Under the pieces are notes generated by a model, which was given only the letters and a program-made list of their open reading frames with translations, made no database searches and had not been told where the DNA came from. The position numbers were made by a program, and so were the translations under genes. From an uncultured Solobacterium sp. (GTDB taxonomy: Bacteria; Bacillota_I; Bacilli_A; Erysipelotrichales; Erysipelotrichaceae), in NCBI GenBank assembly GCA_900552125.1, contig URYK01000025.1:1-38437 (forward strand): a stretch of DNA of 38,437 nucleotides. The letters are read 5' to 3'. Shown piece after piece: positions 25,015-33,734 of the stretch (position 1 is its first letter; each line of letters starts with the position of its first letter).

Positions 25015-26821
25015 AAAATTCCGCTCCTTCCTGATAATACTGACTTTGTACATGGAATAATTGTGCATATTTACCATGTTTATTTAATAATTCCTCATGT
25101 GTTCCTTCCTCTACGATATTTCCATAATCTAAAAATAGAATTCGATCACAGAATCGAGTAGAAGCAAGTCTATGAGAAATAAAGACTGACGTAGAACCTT
25201 GTGTCATTTCTTTATATTTCATATACATATCATTTTCCGCTATTGGATCTAATGCAGCCGTTGGTTCATCTAAAATTAGAATTGGGGCATCTTTATATAA
25301 AGCTCTTGCCAACATCAAACGTTGTGTCTGCCCTCCAGATAATTCTACCCCTTCCTCAAATACCTCTTTTCCAAGAATCGTATAAATTCCTTTTGGAAGT
25401 GTTTCTACCTTTTCTTTCAAACCTGCTTTTTCTAAGCATTGCCATACTTTATCTTCATTAATAGAATCTATAGATTGTGCTACATTAATCGCCACAGTAG
25501 ATTCCAGTATTGAAAAATCCTGAAATACTGCTGCAATTAAAGTATAGTAATCTCTACGATTAAAAGTTCGAATATCCTCCCCATTTAACATTACCTTTCC
25601 TTCTGTTGGATCAAGAAAACCACAGATTAGCTTCACTAAGGTTGTTTTTCCAGCTCCATTTAACCCTACAATGGCTAAATTTTCATTTGGACGTATCGTT
25701 AAACTCAAATTATGAATGGTATCTTGTTGGGCATTAGGATAACGATAAGATACATTAACCAGTTTAATCTCATAGTCAATTTTTTCTTTTTGTAATAGCT
25801 TACCTTCTTCAAATTGGAATGGTTCTTCCCAATCTAAGAATTCACGAATAGAAGATATTTCTATGCTCTGTTTATGTAATGTAGCAAAATTATTTAATAT
25901 TCCATCAACCCAATTCGTAAATCCGTTTAAAGCTCCAAAATAAAGCAAAAACTGTGATGCGGATAAATCTTTAGCAAGCACAAGCCAAATAAGATAAGTA
26001 TACGCAATTCCATTGCGTAATATCGTCATTATGACATCTATTACATTCGCCCATAAATATTTAGTTTCTCTTTTTGTAAGAAAAGCATGGTATAGATTCA
26101 TTGTCGACATCCACACATCTTCCAGCCATGACTTCATTCCAAAAATTCGTATATCTTTCGCATATTTTCTTTTCATCATGGTATCTTTCATATACCTTAA
26201 CTTATTTTGATAATCCGCTTCTTCCTCTCGATGCTGATAACCCCATTCATGAATTCGATTTCCGGTATAATAGCTAATTAAAGTTGTAATCCCTACAAGT
26301 AAGATAATCCATATATCTAAATCTGCGATAAATAACAAATATATCAAAAAGCCTAGGAGGCTTGTTAATATATCAGTCCATGTTTTCCAAATTGCTTCTC
26401 CAGCGCTTTCATTCCATTGTGTAGTTCTATATGCCTTTGCTTCCATATTCATAAACTCTGTCAGCAAAATATTGGAATAAGAAGTACGTGATAATTTATT
26501 GCCTAATTCTCGCATAAGATGAATTCTTACTGTAATTCTTCCAAATTCTGTATTGGTATTGATATATGCATATAATCCAGATAATACAAACAATAAACCA
26601 CTAAAAATCAGAATTACCTGCAATAAATCCTGTACTGGCGCATAAATTTCTACCTGATGTAGAACCATTGGTACAACTAACATTTCTACAGTAGTTTTCC
26701 CTGCAGTTACAATTGCCATTGCGATGCATAGAAAAATTACCGATTTACATACACGCCAAGCATTAGAAATCATAAATCCTGTAGTATTCCACATATTATA
26801 TTTCATTTTTTGTTTTTTCAT
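24974..26821 (-). CDS. ABC exporter half-transporter, first subunit
   Basis: 615 residues. The membrane domain has about six helices (20-320); the nucleotide-binding domain has Walker A VGLNGAGKTTL, signature LSGGQTQRLMLARAL, Walker B LILDEPTAALDP and SHRLAS. Both subunits have a canonical Walker B Glu, so neither ATP site looks degenerate. The SD GGGAG is 9 nt before ATG. It lies behind a kinase/regulator pair, separated by a terminator hairpin only about 30 nt before its start codon. Confidence 0.9.
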   Translation of the reverse strand: MKKQKMKYNMWNTTGFMISNAWRVCKSVIFLCIAMAIVTAGKTTVEMLVVPMVLHQVEIYAPVQDLLQVILIFSGLLFVLSGLYAYINTNTEFGRITVRIHLMRELGNKLSRTSYSNILLTEFMNMEAKAYRTTQWNESAGEAIWKTWTDILTSLLGFLIYLLFIADLDIWIILLVGITTLISYYTGNRIHEWGYQHREEEADYQNKLRYMKDTMMKRKYAKDIRIFGMKSWLEDVWMSTMNLYHAFLTKRETKYLWANVIDVIMTILRNGIAYTYLIWLVLAKDLSASQFLLYFGALNGFTNWVDGILNNFATLHKQSIEISSIREFLDWEEPFQFEEGKLLQKEKIDYEIKLVNVSYRYPNAQQDTIHNLSLTIRPNENLAIVGLNGAGKTTLVKLICGFLDPTEGKVMLNGEDIRTFNRRDYYTLIAAVFQDFSILESTVAINVAQSIDSINEDKVWQCLEKAGLKEKVETLPKGIYTILGKEVFEEGVELSGGQTQRLMLARALYKDAPILILDEPTAALDPIAENDMYMKYKEMTQGSTSVFISHRLASTRFCDRILFLDYGNIVEEGTHEELLNKHGKYAQLFHVQSQYYQEGAEFYGREEVFNVASME

Positions 26822-26850
26822 GTACTCTCACTCCCTGCATATAGAATGCC

Positions 26851-26882
26851 AAAAAAAAATGTCCCCAGTTTATTTTGGGGAC
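26851..26882 (-). terminator. Terminator/attenuator between the kinase and the ABC genes
   Basis: On the minus strand GTCCCC (26882-26877) and GGGGAC (26866-26861) with a 10-nt loop, then A and nine T. Only about 30 nt separate it from the ABC start codon, so there is no room for a separate promoter after it. Confidence 0.85.
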
Positions 26883-26915
26883 GAATGGTTTGTTTTGGGT
26901 GATGAATTGCATTTT

Positions 26916-27578
26916 TTATACCTGTGGTATCAGGATTTCTGTCGTAAATGCCCCATCTTCTGAATTTCTGCTGATATAACCATCTAAACGCTCGATGATC
27001 TGATCAATTCGAACTAGACCAAAGCCATGCCCCTCTCCTTTGGTTGTGGCAAATCGCTTTCCTCTTTTCTTTAATTTCTTTGTGGCAGTAAAATTCGTGA
27101 ATGAAATATATAATTGTGTTTTCTTCATATCCATATATACACGAATCATGCGCTCTTCCTCTGGCAATGCCATATTTGCTTCAATGGCATTATCAAATAG
27201 GTTACCAATAATACAACATAAATCAATCTCTGACATTTTCAATTTAACTGGAATATGAGCATCCACAATTACCTGAATATGTTTTGATTTAGCAAGCGAT
27301 ATTTTACTATTTAAAATCGCATCAGCCATTGCATTTCCTGTTTTCACTACCGTATCTACTGTATTAAGATCCGTATCTAATTTATCTAAGTAAGTCTTTA
27401 TACTCTCTAAATTTCCATCTTGTGCTAAAACTTTCATCGCTTGAATATGATTTCGATAATCATGTCTCCAGCCACGCATCTGTTTATACATATTTTCTAC
27501 TTCCTGATAATGTGTCTCGATTAGCTCCTGCTGATAAAGTGCAATACGTTTATCGATCTGTCTTGAAAAAAATCCCAT
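26916..27578 (-). CDS. GHKL-domain sensor histidine kinase lacking a membrane sensor
   Basis: 220 residues: a short helix, then the dimerisation box WRHDYRNHIQ with His39 as phosphorylation site, then an ATPase domain with N box NLFDNAIEA and a GHGFGL lid. This is the AgrC/LytS-type kinase core (HPK10-like). The usual five to seven N-terminal membrane helices are missing; the start is well supported (AGGTGA before ATG, 8 nt after the regulator stop), so the truncation is real. It may sense a cytosolic signal or a membrane partner such as the ABC exporter. Confidence 0.85.
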   Translation of the reverse strand: MGFFSRQIDKRIALYQQELIETHYQEVENMYKQMRGWRHDYRNHIQAMKVLAQDGNLESIKTYLDKLDTDLNTVDTVVKTGNAMADAILNSKISLAKSKHIQVIVDAHIPVKLKMSEIDLCCIIGNLFDNAIEANMALPEEERMIRVYMDMKKTQLYISFTNFTATKKLKKRGKRFATTKGEGHGFGLVRIDQIIERLDGYISRNSEDGAFTTEILIPQV

Positions 27579-27586
27579 TTTATCAC

Positions 27587-28285
27587 CTATTCATATGCAA
27601 TAATTGCTCGATTAATTGTCTCATATGCTTTTCTAGGAAGCGGCAGTATGGTTCCATCAAAAAGATAAACAGATATTTTTGTGACTTTCTGAACAAAGGT
27701 TATGTTAATAATAATAGATCTCCCCACTCTGACAAAACGTGAATCTAAATCTTTTTCGATATCTCTAAGAGTTCTTTTAAGAGTATATTCTTTATTAGCA
27801 TAAATTGTTACATAATTTAAATTTACATCCACATAACGAATTTCATACAATGGTATTCTAACCATTTCTCCATGTATTTCTAAATGCAGATTCCGATCGT
27901 TCTGTTTAATTTTTTCTTGTGCACGCTGAAGTACAGAAAACAGTTTTTCCTTATTCACAGGCTTCAGTAAATAATGTAAAGCTTCTACTTCATACCCTTC
28001 CGCAATATAGTCAGAATATCCGCTAATAAAAATAATCTGAACTGTTTTATTTTCTTTACGAATCTTTTTGGCCATGGTTACACCGTCCATACCGCCTAAT
28101 TCGATATCTAACAGAATAATATCATAAAGCTTATCCTCCGCATAATGGAATAAAAAGTTTTCCGCACTAGTAAATGTTTCAATCTGTAAAGATATGTTTG
28201 TTTCCTCTTGCCAAATATGTAGAAGTTCTTTTATATATTTGATATCCAGTTGTTCATCATCACAAATAGCAATTCGATAACCCAT
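27587..28285 (-). CDS. LytTR-family response regulator
   Basis: 232 residues. A receiver domain (1-120) has the acidic pair Asp9-Asp10 and phosphoacceptor Asp60 in ILLDIELGG; Lys in LLKPVNKEK is the conserved switch Lys. The C-terminal LytTR DNA-binding domain (about 130-232) includes IRYVDVNLNYVTIY and RVGRSIIINI. It is first in the operon with the GHKL kinase, the AgrA/AgrC arrangement, and is the likely controller of the exporter genes. Confidence 0.92.
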   Translation of the reverse strand: MGYRIAICDDEQLDIKYIKELLHIWQEETNISLQIETFTSAENFLFHYAEDKLYDIILLDIELGGMDGVTMAKKIRKENKTVQIIFISGYSDYIAEGYEVEALHYLLKPVNKEKLFSVLQRAQEKIKQNDRNLHLEIHGEMVRIPLYEIRYVDVNLNYVTIYANKEYTLKRTLRDIEKDLDSRFVRVGRSIIINITFVQKVTKISVYLFDGTILPLPRKAYETINRAIIAYE

Positions 28286-28323
28286 AAAATCCCTCTTTCA
28301 TACTTTTTCTTTTTATTGTGTAT

Positions 28324-28332
28324 ATTATAACA
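28324..28332 (-). promoter_or_regulatory. Extended -10 promoter of the regulator-kinase operon
   Basis: TGT followed by TATAAT on the minus strand, 38 nt before the regulator start codon. No good -35 is present. Confidence 0.55.
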
Positions 28333-28376
28333 TTTTCTTTCTTGGATATCTGCATTATTTAATTATGATAGAAAAT

Positions 28377-28411
28377 AAAAAAAGCAGGAAACTTTTTTAA
28401 GAGTCCCTGCT
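28377..28411 (-). terminator. Terminator of the Cys-rich protein gene
   Basis: On the minus strand AGCAGG (28411-28406) pairs with CCTGCT (28388-28383), with further pairing inside (CTT/AAG), followed by seven T. Confidence 0.8.
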
Positions 28412-28446
28412 ATAGTTTATATGAATCGCTTGAAAAAGGATATTAT

Positions 28447-28800
28447 TTAATCTTCGAAATCTTCATAGTCCATTTGATCATCAAATGCTAATCTTTCAAA
28501 ACCATCATCACTCATACGATTATCACGTACTCTACAATTTCTTATACAGCGACGATATTGTTCACGACAACGTTCTTCGCATCTATTATTGTCATTTTCT
28601 TTACATGAACAAGAATCATTATTGTGATGAGAATTACAATTGCATCTATTATTATTTTTTGGACGATACGTATTTTCACAGCTGCACCTAGGACGCTCCG
28701 TATTACATCTTGATGATGAATTAACCATAATTCTTTCTCCATTTCGACTCGAAGAAGTTCTGCCACAGCTGGAAGAACTATTACATCTTGACTGATTCAT
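28447..28800 (-). CDS. Small Cys/Asn/Arg-rich protein of unknown function
   Basis: 117 residues, 13 of them Cys, with low-complexity Ser/Asn/Arg stretches. Three C-x-C pairs (CSC, CNC, CSC) lie in the middle; a CEERC...CIRNC segment (about 74-89) forms a twin CX3C pattern with six residues between, likely a helical hairpin; the tail (DQMDYEDFED) is acidic. There is no signal peptide or membrane helix. Composition recalls spore-coat or metal-binding proteins, but no family is recognised. It has a strong SD (AAAGGAGG) and its own terminator, so it is probably real and well expressed. Confidence 0.75.
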   Translation of the reverse strand: MNQSRCNSSSSCGRTSSSRNGERIMVNSSSRCNTERPRCSCENTYRPKNNNRCNCNSHHNNDSCSCKENDNNRCEERCREQYRRCIRNCRVRDNRMSDDGFERLAFDDQMDYEDFED

Positions 28801-28912
28801 AACTTTTTCCTCCTTTTTGAGATTTCATCAACCTCACTTTACTATATGCAGGTTTCCAAATGATAGCTAGGCGAATCTCAATGGTAGGCAAAAGAAATAT
28901 GCTTTTCTTGCT

Positions 28913-30283
28913 TTATTTTAGAAACATTCGAATGAAATAATCTTTCCAAGTGGTATATGGAGGATAACGGAACGGCAAATCGATCCAGGTTGCTTTTTTT
29001 ACTATATTTTTCGTATGACTAAATGTCTGAAAACTTGCATATCCATGATAGCTACCCATGCCGCTATTTCCTACACCGCCAAAGCCCATGTTACTGGTAG
29101 CAAGATGAATAATCGTATCGTTAATACAACCACCTCCAAAACTTAATTGAGAAAGTATCTTTTTCTCGTTTTCTTTACTATTTGTGAAAAGATATAAGGC
29201 TAATGGTTTCTCCTTCTCCTGTAGAGTATGTATAACATCATCTAGATTTGTATATGTCAACATAGGAAGTAATGGGCCAAATATCTCTTCCTGCATAATG
29301 GCATGATTCCAATCAATATTTTCTATAATCGTAGGTTCTATCTGTAAAGTCTGTTGATTAACATTACCACCAAAACAGATATCACCATCCTTCATTAAAT
29401 TACATAAACGATAGAAATGTTTCTGGTTAATAATTTTTGGATAGGAAGTACTTTGTAAGGCACCAATAGGATAAAATTTTTGAATTGCTTGTTGAAGATA
29501 TGCCAAAAATTCATATTTTATACTTTCCTCAATATAGATATAATCTGGTGCTACACAGGTTTGACCTGCATTTAAAAATTTACCAAAGGCTATTCGTTTA
29601 GCCGCAATTTTCAAATCAGCACTCTGATCGATAATACAAGGGCTTTTACCACCTAGTTCTAGTGTAACTGGTGTTAAATAATGACTAGCTTTCTCCATTA
29701 CCAGTTTCCCTACAGTGACACTTCCCGTAAAGAAAATATAATCAAACCTCTGATTTAATAATTCTGTATTCTCTTTTCTTCCCCCTTCAACTACGGTTAC
29801 ATACTCACTTGGAAAGACACTGGCGATTAATTTCGCAATAACATTGGATGTAGCAGGAGCATAAGCGCTTGGTTTAATTACAACAGTATTTCCTGCCGCA
29901 ACAGCTCCAATCACTGGTTCTAATGTTAACTGAAAAGGATAATTCCAAGGGGACATGACTAATACGACACCATATGGTTCATAAAGAGTAAAGCTAGCAG
30001 CTTTCCATTGAGAAAGCGGTGTTCTAACTCTCTTTGGTTTTGTCCAACTATCCATATGTCGAAGCTGGTATGTTAATTCACCTAACACCATGCCTATTTC
30101 GCTCATATAGGACTCACTCTTTGATTTTCCTAAATCAGCTGCCAAGGCATCATGGATTTCATCTTCCATTTCCATAATCTTATCTCTTAATTTTTTTAAA
30201 TATAATTTTCTAGTCTGTACAGATTTACTTTTCTGTGAATTAAAAAAAGCTCTTTGTCGTTTCACAATCATTTTTATATTCAT
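28913..30283 (-). CDS. Aldehyde dehydrogenase, ALDH3-like
   Basis: 456 residues from the ATG at 30283 (AGGTGA upstream). It oxidises aldehydes to acids with NAD(P)+. Visible features are PWNYPFQLTLEP, FTGSVTVGKLVMEKA (cofactor-binding loop), ELGGKSPCI with the general base Glu, and NAGQTCVAPDY with the catalytic Cys; the C-terminal FGGVGNSGMGSYHG block is also typical. The early HMDSWTKPKRVRTPL and the short length match class 3 (YwdH-like). Divergent from the hydrogenase gene. It may detoxify aldehydes; the substrate is unknown. Confidence 0.92.
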   Translation of the reverse strand: MNIKMIVKRQRAFFNSQKSKSVQTRKLYLKKLRDKIMEMEDEIHDALAADLGKSKSESYMSEIGMVLGELTYQLRHMDSWTKPKRVRTPLSQWKAASFTLYEPYGVVLVMSPWNYPFQLTLEPVIGAVAAGNTVVIKPSAYAPATSNVIAKLIASVFPSEYVTVVEGGRKENTELLNQRFDYIFFTGSVTVGKLVMEKASHYLTPVTLELGGKSPCIIDQSADLKIAAKRIAFGKFLNAGQTCVAPDYIYIEESIKYEFLAYLQQAIQKFYPIGALQSTSYPKIINQKHFYRLCNLMKDGDICFGGNVNQQTLQIEPTIIENIDWNHAIMQEEIFGPLLPMLTYTNLDDVIHTLQEKEKPLALYLFTNSKENEKKILSQLSFGGGCINDTIIHLATSNMGFGGVGNSGMGSYHGYASFQTFSHTKNIVKKATWIDLPFRYPPYTTWKDYFIRMFLK

Positions 30284-30309
30284 ATTTTCACCTGCTTTAC
30301 ATTGATACA

Positions 30310-30318
30310 AGTATAGCA
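30310..30318 (-). promoter_or_regulatory. Extended -10 of the aldehyde dehydrogenase gene
   Basis: TGC followed by TATACT on the minus strand, 27 nt before the start codon. The -35 is poor. Confidence 0.5.
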
Positions 30319-30397
30319 TATTTTCCTATATATGTTGTTTATTTTATTTACATATCCCAAATAGCGAAAATGTTAAAATAATTTATTTAAAATTTAC

Positions 30398-30425
30398 TTA
30401 CAAATCACAACAAATACAGTATAAT
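30398..30425 (+). promoter_or_regulatory. Promoter of the hydrogenase gene
   Basis: TTACAA (30398-30403), a 16-nt spacer and TATAAT (30420-30425), 19 nt before the start codon. Confidence 0.7.
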
Positions 30426-30444
30426 GTTTCTGAGGTGAAATGTT

Positions 30445-31959
30445 ATGAGAGGAATTTATAATTCAGTTACCGATATCAGAAGAAAGGTATTTACTGAAAT
30501 CGCTAGACTTGCTTATGAAGGCGGAGACTATGCAGCAAATATTGAAAAACTCCCATTTAAGATTATTCCAGGAGAAACAGCAAAGTATCGTGATTCTATT
30601 TTCTTAGAACGAGCAATCGTTGGGGAACGTTTACGCTTAGGAATCGGCTTGCCTTTACGTAAAATGGATGAGCACTCATCATTAAGTGATGGTATTGAAG
30701 AAAGCGCTATTGCGGAAAAATATTATGATGATCCCCTTATCAATGTAATTAAATTCGCATGTAACGCATGTCCAGAGAAACAAATTATCGTGACAGATAC
30801 CTGCCAAGGCTGTTTAGCACATCCATGTAAAGAAGTATGTCCTAAAGATGCAATTTCTATTGTAAATGGTAAATCATATATCGATCAGGAAAAATGCATC
30901 AAATGTGGTCGCTGTATGGATGTCTGCCCATATGGCGCAATCAATAAGCTAGAACGTCCATGTGCAAGAAGCTGTGGTATGGATGCAATCACTTCCGATG
31001 AACAAGGACATGCAGAAATCGACTATGATAAGTGTGTTTCTTGCGGTATGTGTTTAGTTAACTGTCCATTTGGCGCAATTGTTGATAAAGGACAGATTTT
31101 CCAAACAATCCATGCTATGAAAACAGGAAAAGAAGTCATTGCGGCTATTGCCCCTGCTTTTGTTGGACAATTCGGACCTACGGTAACTCCAGAAAAGGTA
31201 AAAGGAGCTTTAAAACAGTTAGGATTTGCAGATGTCGTAGAAGTTGCGGTTGGAGCTGACTTATGTACAGTAGAAGAAGCTGAAGACTTCCTAAATAAAG
31301 TTCCAAACGAACAGCCATTTATGGCAACTTCTTGTTGTCCTGCATGGTCTGTAATGGCTAAAAAATTATTCCCAGATTTCAAGCCTTATATTTCAATGGC
31401 ACTAACACCAATGGTATTAACTGGACGTCTAATCAAAAAACAGAAACCAGACGCAAAAGTTGTCTTCATTGGTCCATGTGCAGCTAAAAAATTAGAAGCA
31501 AGCCGTAAGAGTGTTCGAAGTGATATCGATTTTGTATTAACTTTTGAAGAAGTTATGGGTATGTTTGAGGCTAAAGGTATCAATCTTCCTCAAGTAGAAG
31601 CTGATACTCCATTTGATGAAGCTAGCGCAAACGGTCGAGGATTTGCCGTTAGCGGAGGAGTAGCAAATGCCGTTAAACAATGTATCCAGAAAAAACACCC
31701 AGAAAAAGAAGTTCTTATCGATTCTGCCGAAGGTCTGAAAAATTGTCGTACAATGCTGATGATGGCGAAAGCTGGAAAACGCAATGGCTATCTATTAGAA
31801 GGTATGGCTTGTCCAGGCGGCTGTGTTGCTGGAGCTGGTACTTTACAGCCAGTTATCAAATCCAGTGCATTAGTTAAAAAATATACAAACGATGCAGAAA
31901 AGAAATTAGCTTTTGAAAGTGAATATCTAGATAATTTGGATTTACTAACTAAAGAATAA
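30445..31959 (+). CDS. Monomeric [FeFe] hydrogenase, group B-like
   Basis: 504 residues. All three H-cluster loops are present: L1 TSCCPAW (295-301), L2 GPCAAKK (343-349) and L3 MACPGGC (454-460). The L2 form (GPC rather than MPC) points to the non-prototypical group B enzymes. The N-terminal half carries Cys groups for several 4Fe-4S clusters: CNAC (106-109), CQGC...CKEVC (120-132), CIKCGRCMDVC (151-161), CARSC (173-177) and CVSCGMCLVNC (197-207). It should exchange electrons between ferredoxin and protons in the cytosol; the physiological direction for this group is unclear. Maturases are not in the window. Confidence 0.9.
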   Translation: MRGIYNSVTDIRRKVFTEIARLAYEGGDYAANIEKLPFKIIPGETAKYRDSIFLERAIVGERLRLGIGLPLRKMDEHSSLSDGIEESAIAEKYYDDPLINVIKFACNACPEKQIIVTDTCQGCLAHPCKEVCPKDAISIVNGKSYIDQEKCIKCGRCMDVCPYGAINKLERPCARSCGMDAITSDEQGHAEIDYDKCVSCGMCLVNCPFGAIVDKGQIFQTIHAMKTGKEVIAAIAPAFVGQFGPTVTPEKVKGALKQLGFADVVEVAVGADLCTVEEAEDFLNKVPNEQPFMATSCCPAWSVMAKKLFPDFKPYISMALTPMVLTGRLIKKQKPDAKVVFIGPCAAKKLEASRKSVRSDIDFVLTFEEVMGMFEAKGINLPQVEADTPFDEASANGRGFAVSGGVANAVKQCIQKKHPEKEVLIDSAEGLKNCRTMLMMAKAGKRNGYLLEGMACPGGCVAGAGTLQPVIKSSALVKKYTNDAEKKLAFESEYLDNLDLLTKE

Positions 31960-31962
31960 TAT

Positions 31963-31980
31963 AAAAATGATGGAGATTTT
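31963..31980 (+). terminator. Left half of a terminator split by the IS element
   Basis: AAAAATGATGGAGATTTT just after the hydrogenase stop. Its complement lies 1.8 kb away at 33772-33790, on the far side of the IS. Together they would make a stem of about 15 bp. Confidence 0.7.
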
Positions 31981-31986
31981 ATGATA

Positions 31987-32016
31987 TGATCCCACTAAAG
32001 TAGACACACGAAATAA
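31987..32016 (+). repeat. Left terminal inverted repeat of the IS
   Basis: Begins TGATCCCACTAAAGTAGACA. It matches the reverse complement of 33735-33764 at 24 of 30 positions; the longest exact block is GACACAC. Confidence 0.85.
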
Positions 32017-32049
32017 ACAAACGTGTATCTATGGAGGTGGGATTTTTCT

Positions 32050-32766
32050 ATGGGAAGGAAACATAAGCTATCAGCAGAACAAAAAATATCTATTTGTGAA
32101 CAATATTTGAATAGTGGGAAAAGTTTTAGAAAGGCTGCAAATGATTTTGGCATCAGCGAATCAACTTTGAAAAGCTGGATAAAAAAGTATCAAGCATTAG
32201 GAGCCGATAGTTTCAACACAAAAGTACATAATGCAAGCTATACAAAAGAATTCAAACAACAAGTGGTCGAAGCCTATCTAGCAGGAGAAGGGTCCCTTGA
32301 TGATATAGCTCTTAAATATGAGATACCTTCACAAAGTACTGTCTTAAGTTGGGTTATGAAGTATAATAACCTTGAAGAACTTAAGGATTATGATCCTAAG
32401 CCGGAGGTTTATATGAAAGATCGCAGCAGAAAGACAACAAAAGAAGAACGTATCGAAATCGTAAATTACTGTTTAGAACATAATAAGAATTATAAGGAGA
32501 CAGCTGAACTGTTTGATATTTCTTACACACAGGTATATCAATGGGTTAAAAAATATCTATCATCTGGAGGGGAAGGTCTTATCGACCGTCGTGGACAGCA
32601 CAAGACTGAAGAACAGCTAAGCGAAACAGAGAAACTGCAACGTAAGGTAAAACTTCTTGAGCGTCAGCTTAAGGAAATGGAAATGGAGAATGAGCTCTTA
32701 AAAAAAGTACAAGAAATCGAAAGGAGGCGATATTCTCCAAAACGAAAAATGAAGCGAAATACTTAG
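32050..32766 (+). CDS. IS3-family transposase OrfA
   Basis: 238 residues from the ATG at 32050 (the frame is open back to a GTG at 32023, but GGAGG lies between the two). It contains repeated helix-turn-helix units: KSFRKAANDFGISESTLKSW, then a middle unit, then KNYKETAELFDISYTQVYQW. A C-terminal leucine-zipper-like helix (EKLQRKVKLLERQLKEMEME) mediates dimerisation. It ends in a run with A7G (32700-32707), the likely -1 frameshift site that joins it to OrfB. Confidence 0.92.
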   Translation: MGRKHKLSAEQKISICEQYLNSGKSFRKAANDFGISESTLKSWIKKYQALGADSFNTKVHNASYTKEFKQQVVEAYLAGEGSLDDIALKYEIPSQSTVLSWVMKYNNLEELKDYDPKPEVYMKDRSRKTTKEERIEIVNYCLEHNKNYKETAELFDISYTQVYQWVKKYLSSGGEGLIDRRGQHKTEEQLSETEKLQRKVKLLERQLKEMEMENELLKKVQEIERRRYSPKRKMKRNT

Positions 32767-32810
32767 CTATCAGAGAACTTCATGAAGCAAAGAAATATAG
32801 TATCAGCTGG

Positions 32811-33710
32811 ATGTGCAAAAGGTTAGGTGTTAAACGTTCAGCCTATTATAAATGGCTGAATCGCTCTATTACTGCCAATGAACAGGAAGATATGAGACTG
32901 GCGGAAATCATCATGGAATATCATCAGAAATATGGTGGAATTTTAGGTTATCGCAGAATGAGCCTTTTCATTAATCGTAATTATAATAAGCACTATAATA
33001 CGAAACGCATTCGTAGAATAATGAGGATTCTTGGGATTCATTCTGCAATCAGAGCGAAAAGAACCTGCTGTACGGTTTCAAACAAGACAGATCAAAAAGC
33101 CGAGAATATACTCCACCGAGAATTTGAAGCATCCAGACCAAACGAAAAATGGACAACCGATATAACGGAATTCAAAATTCCGCATTCCAAGGAAAAACTA
33201 TATCTTAGTGCATTTTTCGATCCGTATGATCGTTCTATCATCGCTTGGTCTATCAGTAATCGAAATGATAATGCACTTGTATTAGACACCTTCAATCAAG
33301 CGATCAAGCTAAATCCAGATGCACACCCTCTATTTCATTCAGACCGAGGTTTTCAATATACAAGCCTGGTATTCCAACACAAGCTAAAGGAACAAGGAAT
33401 GACGCAATCCATGTCTAGAGTAGCGTGTTGTCTGGATAATGGTCCAACAGAAGGACTATGGGGAATCATCAAAACAGAAATGTATAAGATGTATGATATT
33501 CATAATAAAGAGAGCTTGGTGGAAGCAATTAGCAAATACATCGATTTCTATAATCATCAACGTTATCAAACGAGATTTGATTCAAAAACACCAATGGTAG
33601 TAAGAATAGAAGCTATCGATAATGAAAAGCCAAAACATTATCCGATCGCATTTAACCCAAGAATAGCAAAATATAAGGAATCACTCAAAAACAAAACCCA
33701 ATCAGCATGA
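32811..33710 (+). CDS. IS3-family transposase OrfB (DDE integrase domain)
   Basis: 299 residues from the first ATG, but the frame is open further upstream to the A7 run at 32700-32706 and encodes normal family sequence there (KYLAIRELHEAKKYSISW), so the protein is probably made as an OrfAB fusion by -1 frameshifting. After an HTH_21-like region come the DDE residues: Asp in WTTDITEF, Asp in FHSDRGFQY and Glu in PTEGLWGIIKTE. The domain is complete. Confidence 0.93.
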   Translation: MCKRLGVKRSAYYKWLNRSITANEQEDMRLAEIIMEYHQKYGGILGYRRMSLFINRNYNKHYNTKRIRRIMRILGIHSAIRAKRTCCTVSNKTDQKAENILHREFEASRPNEKWTTDITEFKIPHSKEKLYLSAFFDPYDRSIIAWSISNRNDNALVLDTFNQAIKLNPDAHPLFHSDRGFQYTSLVFQHKLKEQGMTQSMSRVACCLDNGPTEGLWGIIKTEMYKMYDIHNKESLVEAISKYIDFYNHQRYQTRFDSKTPMVVRIEAIDNEKPKHYPIAFNPRIAKYKESLKNKTQSA

Positions 33711-33734
33711 TGCCAATTGGGCAATAAATTTTAC

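Noticed and set aside
28485..28766. Other open frames on both strands over the Cys-rich gene
   Set aside because: The minus-strand 117-residue frame has the strong SD and ordered Cys pattern; the others are shadows.
31023..31784. Minus-strand open frames inside the hydrogenase gene
   Set aside because: Shadows of a well-recognised gene; no SD or family features.
33092..33295. Minus-strand frame inside OrfB of the IS
   Set aside because: Antisense to the DDE domain; no independent support.
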